DNA of 14,955 nt. Source: Microcoleaceae cyanobacterium UBA11344 (GTDB lineage Bacteria > Cyanobacteriota > Cyanobacteriia > Cyanobacteriales > Microcoleaceae). Below are positions 5,505-11,888 of this stretch, one piece after another; within the stretch, counting starts at the first letter, position 1, and each line of letters starts with the position of its first letter. The notes beneath the pieces are model-generated. The model was not told the origin of the DNA. It did no database searches and saw only the letters and a list, made by a program, of their open reading frames with translations. The stretch spans positions 1-14,955 of the forward strand of contig DMYK01000490.1 of assembly GCA_003483675.1 (NCBI GenBank), written 5' to 3'. A program made the translations under genes and the position numbers.

Positions 5505-7170
5505 TGTTGAATTTGTTCTTAACTTGCACAGCCCGCATTATACGGATATGCACGCGGCGGGTTTGGCTGGTTTGTGGATGACTTTAAAGCAATTAGATCG
5601 GGAGGGAATTAGTTACGATAGACTCAAATGGGAGCTAGAAGCATCCGAAATTAAACTCGCGATCGAAGGCAATCATTTAACAGCAATTGAGTGGTTAATA
5701 GCACAGTCTTTTTTGCTGAATGACGGATTGATTGGATTTCGGGGAATTGATTCGCAAAATCTGTCGATCGAGTCGAGAGTGGCGCTGCATCAAGGATTGT
5801 TAAATACTTTTTTGCAGCAAGGGATACTTTCTAAAAGCGACGGCATAAAATCTCGATCTTTTGAAATTGATGAGGGGGAGTTACCGCTAGTAGTAAATTA
5901 CAAATCGCTAACTGAATACAGCCATCAAAAGTTTGCTAAAAATTTGTGCGATCGCACTGGTTTCCTGCTAGAAAAACCCTTAGCAGTCGCGGGCTGGCTG
6001 AATCCCGGCGCTACAGTCAAACACACTGCTTTCACAGGCAAAACTAGCATCGAACAAAACGCTTTAGATGCTTTAGTGTTGCTTTACGCGCCGGTAGTTT
6101 GCTGTTATTTCAAAATTAGATCCTTCGCCAAAGGAGAAAAGGCATCTGCGGCTTTGATAATTCCTGAAATCCTGAATTTCAAACAGTTTGCTGAAACTAG
6201 AATGAGTTATGCCAAACGCCATCAAGCGTACAAAAATTTTCATGCTTCCGGGATTGGAGATGCAGCGCTGCATTTTTTAGTCACTTACGAATCCGTAGTA
6301 GAGATTGCGAAAACTTACAAAGTCAGTCGCTGTCGCGCTGTGATTTTTGGGAAAACGCCGTGGAATCAAAAGCAAAAATCTCCTACGGACAAGTATTTGG
6401 TAACTGCGGATGCAAAAATCTGCGATGCTTATCGAAAAGCGCAAAATGCTTTCAATGATAAGTATATAGTTTACGGAGATTCTGGCAGTGCCATTGTCCC
6501 CAGCTTGGCTAAAGGTTTAATCGCTGATGCTTTGATTAAACACCTTCCTTGGTACGGAGAATTGGCGGCGAAAATAACTAGCAAAGAATTGTTCGATCGA
6601 CTGTGTTATGAAAGTAAAGGATTTCAAGATATGGTAGAATATGCAGAGTGGAAAGAAGCATCTCACGGGCGGTTTGTTGAAGCTTGTCACGATGCTTTGA
6701 GAGGTATTTACCGTCGAAGTTTAGAGCAAGGAAATGCTGAAGCAAAGCGCCAAAAAGCCAGCCAAGAACAAGGTCAAAATCTAGGTCAAAAGCGGATATC
6801 AGATGAGCGGGAAAAAGTGCGATCAAAAATGATTCGCTGCAAAAACTTTTCCGCATTCTGTTCTTTTATCACGGAATTTTGGTCGCAAGCAGCATTTTCG
6901 CGAGTGCAGCAAGAATATCAAGCAGAATTGTGGAATTTAGTATTAGATGATTGGGAAATGGCAAGAAATTTAGTCCTGCTTTCCCTCGTCAGTTACAAAG
7001 GCAGGAAATCTGCTGAATCGCCGCCTGAATTGCCAAGCAGCAATCGGGTGGAGGTTGAAGATTCTGATGTTGATTTAGATGAGGATGATGGGGATGAGGA
7101 AGAAGAAGATGACGATGAGGATGATGGTGAAAGCGTGCCTTTGCCATCATCCCTTCGCAATTTACGTTAG
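5491..7170 (+). CDS. cas8: Cas8 large Cascade subunit, MYXAN type (Cas8a1/Csx13/Cmx1)
   Basis: This 559-aa protein starts at GTG 5491, overlapping the end of cas3 by 14 nt. The start LNLHSPHYTDMHAAGLAGLW (residues 10-29) is the feature by which I recognise the Csx13/Cmx1 family, the large subunit of Dev/MYXAN Cascade that should recognise the PAM and help recruit Cas3. The middle holds AVAGWLNPGA and a pair of cysteines (VVCCYF). The last third is helical. A Met at residue 381 (ATG 6631) has a good internal ribosome binding site, so a separate small subunit may be made. Residues about 523-547 are almost entirely Asp and Glu, an unusual tail for this family as far as I know. cas7 follows after 43 nt. 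Confidence 0.82.
   Translation: MNNTNVEFVLNLHSPHYTDMHAAGLAGLWMTLKQLDREGISYDRLKWELEASEIKLAIEGNHLTAIEWLIAQSFLLNDGLIGFRGIDSQNLSIESRVALHQGLLNTFLQQGILSKSDGIKSRSFEIDEGELPLVVNYKSLTEYSHQKFAKNLCDRTGFLLEKPLAVAGWLNPGATVKHTAFTGKTSIEQNALDALVLLYAPVVCCYFKIRSFAKGEKASAALIIPEILNFKQFAETRMSYAKRHQAYKNFHASGIGDAALHFLVTYESVVEIAKTYKVSRCRAVIFGKTPWNQKQKSPTDKYLVTADAKICDAYRKAQNAFNDKYIVYGDSGSAIVPSLAKGLIADALIKHLPWYGELAAKITSKELFDRLCYESKGFQDMVEYAEWKEASHGRFVEACHDALRGIYRRSLEQGNAEAKRQKASQEQGQNLGQKRISDEREKVRSKMIRCKNFSAFCSFITEFWSQAAFSRVQQEYQAELWNLVLDDWEMARNLVLLSLVSYKGRKSAESPPELPSSNRVEVEDSDVDLDEDDGDEEEEDDDEDDGESVPLPSSLRNLR
6616..6633 (+). promoter_or_regulatory. Internal ribosome binding site and start inside cas8 (candidate Cas11)
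   Basis: AAAGGA at 6616-6621 lies 9 nt before an in-frame ATG at 6631, codon 381 of cas8. Initiation here would give a 179-aa, mostly helical C-terminal product. Several type I systems without a cas11 gene are known to make the small subunit this way from within cas8; in this operon no separate cas11 is present. Confidence 0.5.
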
Positions 7171-7213
7171 GCAGAACTTACACACACACTATATCTGTAA
7201 CTGAGGAGATACC

Positions 7214-8161
7214 ATGACTTATCATTTGTTTGGCAACATTTTGACAAATTACGGCATCGCCGCTAACAATCGCGGTGAAAACCAAGGTAACGTGACAACT
7301 TTGCAGCGCTTGGCCTGGAAAAATTCGCTGCGGACTACTGTATCTGCTGAAGCGATTCGGTGGGCAATTCGCTATCAATGGCAGTTTTTAGGGGAAGATG
7401 TCAACCGCAAATGGGATGATGATAAAAATGAAAATTATCGCGTTCAAGAAGGGGTTTTCGATCCAGAAATCTACATTGATGATGATGTTTTGGGTTACAT
7501 GGATGCGAAAGCTGCAACGGAAGATATCAATAATGATGGGGTTCCAGAGTCGAGCGACACCAAACCAACTGCTAAAGGTGGCAAGGCTAAAACTAAACTG
7601 AAACCAGGGGGAAGCATTGCTCGCAGGGGGGTGCTAGAAGTGACTCGCGCGATTTCTTTGACTGCGGATACTGGCGATTTGTTTTTTGGCTCGACTAGCG
7701 GCAAAAAAGACCGGAAATCTATTCATCAAACGGAGGCTCACGCTACTCGCTATCAGTACGGTTTTGCGATGACTCCGCACCGTTTGAAGGTGGCGAATCG
7801 GGTGATTTCTGTTTTGGATGCTTTGGCTTCCCTCGGTGGTGTTGCGGGAAATCATGCTCGGTTTCTTTATGATTTTTCTCCTGAAAGTATCGTGCTCAGG
7901 TGGACTCACGATTTTGCTCCCCGGATTCTTTACTGCTTTGAGGAAAATCGCAAAGGGGAGATTTCAATATCGGATTTGGTGCGCCGCATTGAGGCTGGAG
8001 ATATTGACCCGAATGAGGTGTGGATTGGCGGTGCAATTTCTGTGGCGCCGGAGGTGGAAGAATTGGAGCAATTGGGTGTGAAAGTTTTTCGGGGAGTTAA
8101 GCCGGCGGTGAGGGATTTGCAGTCTGTGATTTTGTCGGATATCGATCGGGAGGCTGCATGA
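7214..8161 (+). CDS. cas7: Cas7 backbone subunit of Cascade (DevR/Cst2 family)
   Basis: This 315-aa protein coats the crRNA as the repeating backbone of Cascade. The DevR-type start MTYHLFGNILTNYGIAANNR (1-20) is followed by GENQGNVTTLQRL, RRGVLEVTRAISL (about 137-149), HQTEAHATRYQYGF and GGVAGNHARFLYDFSPESIVLRW (about 214-236), which match the Cas7/DevR autoregulator family. Residues about 98-133 form a low-complexity polar insert rich in Asp, Lys, Pro and Gly. The ATG has an excellent ribosome binding site, GAGGAG at 7203-7208, and there is a 43-nt gap after cas8, consistent with high expression of this multi-copy subunit. Its TGA overlaps the cas5 ATG (ATGA). The Myxococcus homologues DevR and DevS take part in negative autoregulation of their operon; whether that applies here is unknown. 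Confidence 0.88.
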   Translation: MTYHLFGNILTNYGIAANNRGENQGNVTTLQRLAWKNSLRTTVSAEAIRWAIRYQWQFLGEDVNRKWDDDKNENYRVQEGVFDPEIYIDDDVLGYMDAKAATEDINNDGVPESSDTKPTAKGGKAKTKLKPGGSIARRGVLEVTRAISLTADTGDLFFGSTSGKKDRKSIHQTEAHATRYQYGFAMTPHRLKVANRVISVLDALASLGGVAGNHARFLYDFSPESIVLRWTHDFAPRILYCFEENRKGEISISDLVRRIEAGDIDPNEVWIGGAISVAPEVEELEQLGVKVFRGVKPAVRDLQSVILSDIDREAA

Positions 8162-8802
8162 TCGGGTTGCGAATTGAAGTGCCAATTGCTTGCTGGCGAC
8201 AGTCTTATGCGCGGGAATATGCGGAAAGTTATCCGGTGCCGCCGCCGGCTACGGTGTACGGAATGCTGCTGTCTATGGTGGGGGAAATTAACCGCTATTC
8301 TCACTGTGGTTGTAAGATTGCGATCGCCCTTTTGTCTGCTCCCAAAAGTTCGACTTTGCTGCGGACTGTTCGGCGGGTGAAAGTTGCGAAGGAGGAGTTT
8401 GCGGCGAGGAATGCGCGGCCGGATTTTCAGGTGTTGCTGACTGGTATTGATTTGGGGATTTGGGTGGATTTTGGCGGGGATGTTGGCAATCCTAAGCTGT
8501 TGGAAAGGTTGCGGGAGGCAATTTTGCGCCCGGAGTCGGTGAGTAGATTTGGTGGGGTTTCGCTGGGGGAAAGTCGGGATTTAATTAATTCTGTTTTGCT
8601 GTGGCGGGATGAGTTTGAAGCTGATATTTGTCAGTGGTTGATTTTAGATCGAAATGGGTATTTGGCTTTGCCTTGCTGGGTGGATCATGCGGGTTCTAAA
8701 AAGACTAGGTGGCGGCGCTATGTTTTGGCTGATGCTGAGGATTTTTTGCTGGCTGATGTGTTGGGTGGGGTTGATTGCTGGAGTGCGATCGGGCCTGAGT
8801 AG
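8158..8802 (+). CDS. cas5: Cas5 Cascade subunit (DevS/Cmx5 type)
   Basis: This 214-aa protein binds the 5' handle of the crRNA at the foot of Cascade. The N-terminal CWRQSYAREYAESYPVPPPA with TVYGMLLSMVGE (about 12-43) is the Cas5 signature: a ferredoxin-like strand, a proline patch and a conserved glycine helix. GVSLGESRDLIN (about 138-149) is also family-like. The length is typical. It is translationally coupled to cas7 by a 4-nt overlap and is the last gene of the effector operon. Codon use is strongly biased to G and T (many TTG, GGG, GTG), a bias that continues into the leader but reverses in the cas4 fragment beyond the array. Confidence 0.86.
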   Translation: MIGLRIEVPIACWRQSYAREYAESYPVPPPATVYGMLLSMVGEINRYSHCGCKIAIALLSAPKSSTLLRTVRRVKVAKEEFAARNARPDFQVLLTGIDLGIWVDFGGDVGNPKLLERLREAILRPESVSRFGGVSLGESRDLINSVLLWRDEFEADICQWLILDRNGYLALPCWVDHAGSKKTRWRRYVLADAEDFLLADVLGGVDCWSAIGPE

Positions 8803-8908
8803 TTGCAAGGATCTCTGAGTGTTGGGGGTTTTTGGGTGCGGGTAATGTCTGGATTGTTTGTGGGGATTGGTTTTGAGGTTGTTGTGTTTGATGTTTGGGT
8901 GCTTGCAT
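8803..8908 (+). other. G/T-rich leader-like stretch after cas5
   Basis: This stretch links cas5 to the first repeat-like element. It is very rich in G and T, with a GGGGG run followed by TTTTT, and lacks the A/T-rich character usual for CRISPR leaders. I see no convincing promoter. The frame in line with cas5 stays open after its stop as far as the first repeat, but shows no recognisable protein. Confidence 0.45.
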
Positions 8909-8944
8909 GGTTTGAATACTTTGATGCCGTTAGGCGTTGATCAC
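8909..8944 (+). repeat. Degenerate CRISPR repeat 5' of the array
   Basis: The last 26 bases, CTTTGATGCCGTTAGGCG then TTGATCAC, match the array repeat exactly, while the first ten do not match at all. It is separated from the first full repeat by 88 nt, more than twice the normal spacer length. It may be a relic of an older array end or a solitary regulatory repeat. Confidence 0.8.
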
Positions 8945-8959
8945 TTGGAAGGAGGTTTT

Positions 8960-9064
8960 ATGGATTTAGTTTGGCAAGGTGCTTGCAAAAATGGCTGGGA
9001 GGGTGTATTGTGGAAGGGGTTGGGCGATCGGTCTACAATTACCTTTGATGCCGTTAGGCGTTGA
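8960..9064 (+). CDS. Mini-ORF with strong ribosome binding site between degenerate repeat and array
   Basis: A perfect AAGGAGG (8949-8955) lies 4 nt before ATG 8960. The frame encodes 34 residues beginning MDLVWQGACKNGWEG and ending inside the first full repeat (TGA 9062-9064). The peptide has three Trp and several Gly and is not recognised. It could be a fossil gene start, a captured sequence or a real small peptide. The ribosome binding site is the best seen around the array, but coding is unproven. Confidence 0.3.
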   Translation: MDLVWQGACKNGWEGVLWKGLGDRSTITFDAVRR

Positions 9065-10004
9065 TCACGAAACCAAATCACCAATTCTCGTTCAACATCA
9101 ACTCTACAATTACCTTTGATGCCGTTAGGCGTTGATCACGTCAGTGTTTGTGCTACCACTTATTCTAAACTAATCTACAATTACCTTTGATGCCGTTAGG
9201 CGTTGATCACACTGTAACTCCTTTAGGAGAATTTTATGAAGACTTGTTAAAAGCTACAATTACCTTTGATGCCGTTAGGCGTTGATCACTTTGCAAATAT
9301 TCCTAAAACCCCAGAAGGTGAACCTACAATTACCTTTGATGCCGTTAGGCGTTGATCACTGTTTTGCACCGCGCAACAACCAACTCATAAGAGTCTACAA
9401 TTACCTTTGATGCCGTTAGGCGTTGATCACTCACACAGTCCAGAGTACACACAGCACATTCAAACTACAATTACCTTTGATGCCGTTAGGCGTTGATCAC
9501 CGAGATGATGATAAATCAATGGCATTTAAGTCTACTACAATTACCTTTGATGCCGTTAGGCGTTGATCACCTTATCTAACCTGCGTGGAAAGTGCTGAAT
9601 ATATTTACTACAATTACCTTTGATGCCGTTAGGCGTTGATCACTGTTGTTTCTCTGGCTATAAACCGATCTGAGATTACACTGAAATTACCTTTGATGCC
9701 GTTAGGCGTTGATCACTGGAGTGCTATCAAATCGGCTCAAATTGGAGGAGTTCTGAAATTACCTTTGATGCCGTTAGGCGTTGATCACTTTGCACTCGAA
9801 TCGCAATTTTTACTAATTCCTCCCCCTGAAATTACCTTTGATGCCGTTAGGCGTTGATCACTCTCTCCGAACACCCTAAATCAACAGTTGGCTATCCTGA
9901 AATTACCTTTGATGCCGTTAGGCGTTGATCACTAATAGGATGCGCCACTGTCTACTCCGCCGCTAATTCTGAAATTACCTTTGATGCCGTTAGGCGTTGA
10001 TCAC
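9033..10004 (+). CRISPR. CRISPR array, 14 full 36-nt repeats and 13 spacers
   Basis: Repeats start at 9033, 9104, 9175, 9254, 9324, 9395, 9465, 9535, 9608, 9681, 9753, 9826, 9897 and 9969, each 36 nt. Positions 11-36 are identical in all: CTTTGATGCCGTTAGGCG then TTGATCAC. The first nine begin CTACAATTAC; the last five begin CTGAAATTAC. The 13 spacers are 34-37 nt except one of 43 nt (9211-9253), and all differ. The repeat RNA on the + strand folds into an 8-bp stem (UUGAUGCC/GGCGUUGA, loop GUUA) that includes three G-U pairs. On the other strand these become C-A mismatches, so the array is probably transcribed in the + direction from the cas5 side. The crRNA handle would be close to UUGAUCAC if Cas6 cuts at the usual place. 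The last repeat abuts a broken cas4. Confidence 0.97.
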
Positions 10005-10353
10005 AAGAATGGGAAGAACACTTCCTCGAAAGCCAAGAATTAGGCTTGCGCGGCCGAGTAGACGCCCTCCGCACTCGCGACGGACACACCATCCCCTACG
10101 AACACAAACGCGGCCGCAGCCACCGGGACGATCGCCACTGTGCCCCAACAGCCTGGGAAAGCGATCGCATCCAAGTCCTAGCCTACGCCTGCCTCCTCGA
10201 ATCCGCCAAAGGCATCACCATCCCAGAAGGCAGAATTCGCTACCACGCCGACAACGTACTCGTTCGCGTCCCCCTCGACGACTCAGCCCGCGCCGCCGTT
10301 CGCGAAGCCGTCCAAACAGCCCGATCGCTCCGAATGTCCACCCAGCACCCCCC
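10005..10353 (+). pseudogene. cas4: Cas4 nuclease fragment without N-terminus
   Basis: In the frame of the TCA codon at 10001-10003, the DNA right after the last repeat reads EWEEHFLESQELGLRGRVDAL, then DGHTIPYEHKRGR, then RIQVLAYACLLE. These are the Cas4 nuclease motifs: the Asp of GRVDAL, the E-x-K of EHK, and the Q-x-x-x-Y motif. Cas4 trims prespacers and selects for PAM during adaptation. The N-terminal part, normally some 60-80 residues with the first iron-sulfur cysteine, is absent: upstream the frame hits TGA inside the repeat, and no start codon precedes the homology. The frame is lost at a run of six C (10348-10353), after which Cas4 continues one frame over. It is very rich in C-ended codons, unlike cas5. 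Confidence 0.8.
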
Positions 10354-11490
10354 GTCGCCGACAACGAACGCCTGTGCACCCGCTGTTCCCTCGCCCCAGT
10401 CTGCCTTCCAGAAGAAGCCCGACTCGCGCGCGATCGCCAAGGGCAGCCAACTCGACTGTTTCCCGCCGACGACGAACGCCAAATAATTCACGTTCTCGAA
10501 CCCGGAACATCCGTCGGCCGCACCGGCGGACAAATCAAAATCTCCCGCCGAAATCAGCCCGTAGAAACCATTCCCAGCCAGCAAATCGGTCAATTAGTCC
10601 TCCACAGTTTTTCCCAAATTTCCACCCAAGCTTTGCACTTTTGCGCCGACTCAGGGATCGGAGTGCATTTTATCTCCGGCGGCGGCCGCTACGTCGGCAG
10701 TTTCGACAGCAGAACAGGCAGCATTCAGCGCCGCATCCGTCAATATGCCGCCCTCACAAATCCCGATCGCTGTTTGGAATTAGCCCGCAAATTAGTCCTT
10801 TGTCGCGGCCAAGGACAGCGCAAATTCTTGATGCGGGGAAGCCGCGGAATTAAGGAAGGTTCCGAGGAATTGAAACGGGCGATATCTCAAATGCAAATTC
10901 TCCTCAAACAAGTTCCCAAAGTAGAATCTTTAGCATCGCTCCTCGGATTTGAAGGCAATTTAGCTGCTCTCTATTTCGGCACTTTGCCCTATTTAATCCG
11001 GGCCGGTGCAGCCCCTGAAATGCACTTTTCTCACCGCAACCGCCGCCCGCCCAAAGACCGATTCAATGCTTTAATCAGCTTCGGATACGCATTGCTGCTC
11101 AAAGATATCATGAACGCCATCTTAACAGTTGGATTAGAGCCAGCCCTCGGTTTTTACCACCAGCCCCGCTCTCAAGCAGCACCTTTAGCCCTAGATTTAA
11201 TCGAAATCTTCCGAGTCCCAATAGTTGACATGACAGTTATCGCATCCATCAACCGCAATCAGTGGGACGTACAAGCCGATTTTGACATTCGGGGCGATCG
11301 AGTTTGGTTGAGCGAATCCGGGTGTCGCAAATTTATCAATCTTTATGAACAGCGCAAACAGGAAAGTTGGAAGCACCCAGTCGCCAATTATTCCCTAACT
11401 TACCGCCGTTTGTTTGAATTGGAAGTTCGCCTTCTGGAAAAAGAATGGTCTGGAGAAAGCGGTTTATTCGGTCAATTAATTGTACGCTGA
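10009..11490 (+). CDS. cas1: Cas1 integrase carrying the Cas4 C-terminal cysteine segment
   Basis: The open frame runs without stops from the end of the last repeat. From ATG 10009 the first 113 or so codons read the cas4 DNA out of frame (an Arg/Pro-rich stretch with no family likeness). From about 10350 the frame becomes genuine: CTRCSLAPVC is the Cas4 C-terminal iron-sulfur cysteine cluster, and from about 10475 the Cas1 domain follows. Cas1 joins new spacers to the array with Cas2. Its metal-binding residues are present: Glu in GFEGNLAALYFG (codon 10951), His in GFYHQP (11158), and Asp and Glu in ALDLIEIFR (11194, 11203). The Cas1 part appears whole. A Cas4-Cas1 fusion is usual for this subtype. 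No dedicated Cas1 start with a ribosome binding site is seen, so the true initiation point is unclear. Confidence 0.85.
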   Translation: MGRTLPRKPRIRLARPSRRPPHSRRTHHPLRTQTRPQPPGRSPLCPNSLGKRSHPSPSLRLPPRIRQRHHHPRRQNSLPRRQRTRSRPPRRLSPRRRSRSRPNSPIAPNVHPAPPVADNERLCTRCSLAPVCLPEEARLARDRQGQPTRLFPADDERQIIHVLEPGTSVGRTGGQIKISRRNQPVETIPSQQIGQLVLHSFSQISTQALHFCADSGIGVHFISGGGRYVGSFDSRTGSIQRRIRQYAALTNPDRCLELARKLVLCRGQGQRKFLMRGSRGIKEGSEELKRAISQMQILLKQVPKVESLASLLGFEGNLAALYFGTLPYLIRAGAAPEMHFSHRNRRPPKDRFNALISFGYALLLKDIMNAILTVGLEPALGFYHQPRSQAAPLALDLIEIFRVPIVDMTVIASINRNQWDVQADFDIRGDRVWLSESGCRKFINLYEQRKQESWKHPVANYSLTYRRLFELEVRLLEKEWSGESGLFGQLIVR

Positions 11491-11499
11491 GGTCCGATC

Positions 11500-11793
11500 G
11501 TGGCAGAAGCAAAAAATTGGGATCTAATTTGCTACGATACTCGCAGCCCCCAGCGCTGGCGAAAAGCCTACAAATTAGTTCAAACCTACGGTGAAAGAGT
11601 CCAATATTCGGTTTTTCGCTGTTGGCTAAACCCGCGCGATCGCGAGAAATTGAGATGGGAATTAGAGAATATTTTAGCAGCCGAAGATGACTTACTGCTA
11701 GTCCGTTTGTCTCATAATTGTGCCGAAACAATTCCCACCTACAACCGTCCCAATTCCTGGCCCGCCAACTCCGAAACCTACCGAATTGTCTGA
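11500..11793 (+). CDS. cas2: Cas2 adaptation protein
   Basis: This 97-aa protein has the ferredoxin-like fold of Cas2, the dimer that bridges two Cas1 dimers in the spacer-integration complex. The first strand LICYDTRSPQRWRKAYKL (residues 9-26) carries the conserved Asp13. YGERVQYSVFRCWLNPRDREK follows, the family's second strand and basic helix. It starts with GTG at 11500, 9 nt after the cas1 stop, so the two are co-transcribed. The length is normal and no lesion is seen. It is the last cas gene; a short inverted repeat overlaps its stop codon and the next gene is convergent. Confidence 0.92.
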   Translation: MAEAKNWDLICYDTRSPQRWRKAYKLVQTYGERVQYSVFRCWLNPRDREKLRWELENILAAEDDLLLVRLSHNCAETIPTYNRPNSWPANSETYRIV

Positions 11794-11810
11794 ACTACAG
11801 GTTTGTAGTT
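11793..11810 (+). terminator. Short hairpin at the end of cas2
   Basis: AACTACA at 11793-11799 and TGTAGTT at 11804-11810 form a 7-bp stem with a GGTT loop directly over the cas2 stop. No U-run follows, so as an intrinsic terminator it is weak; it may only stabilise the mRNA end. Confidence 0.35.
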
Positions 11811-11870
11811 GCACCCTCAATGTCGCCCGATCGCAACTGCAAACCCAATTTAATCTACCATAAAATACTG

Positions 11871-11888
11871 AAAGGATTAAACTCCTTT
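11871..11888 (-). terminator. Small inverted repeat at the convergent gene ends
   Basis: AAAGGA at 11871-11876 and TCCTTT at 11883-11888 can form a 6-bp stem touching the histidine kinase stop codon. On the minus strand it is followed by a U-containing stretch (CAGTATTTTA). This is a poor but possible terminator. Confidence 0.25.

Noticed and set aside
8858..9064. 68-aa frame through leader and repeat
   Set aside because: It only runs through the degenerate repeat and the first full repeat; no family likeness. Only the part from 8960 has a ribosome binding site.
9636..9857. 73-aa frame within the array
   Set aside because: It is made of repeat units and spacers and repeats the same peptide; not a gene.
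8909..10004. Array read in the opposite direction, with the degenerate repeat as its far end
   Set aside because: A degenerate last repeat would fit, but the repeat hairpin forms well only on the + strand, and the other end lies in cas4 with no leader. Kept as a lesser possibility.
10046..10486. A complete standalone protein in the cas4 frame
   Set aside because: It is the Cas4 middle followed by out-of-frame sequence after the C-run; the cysteine cluster is in the other frame.
2365..11793. A CRISPR-associated transposon, as type I-B-like systems in cyanobacteria sometimes are
   Set aside because: No tnsA, tnsB, tnsC or tniQ gene and no transposon ends are visible; a cas3 and adaptation genes are present, which such transposons usually lack.
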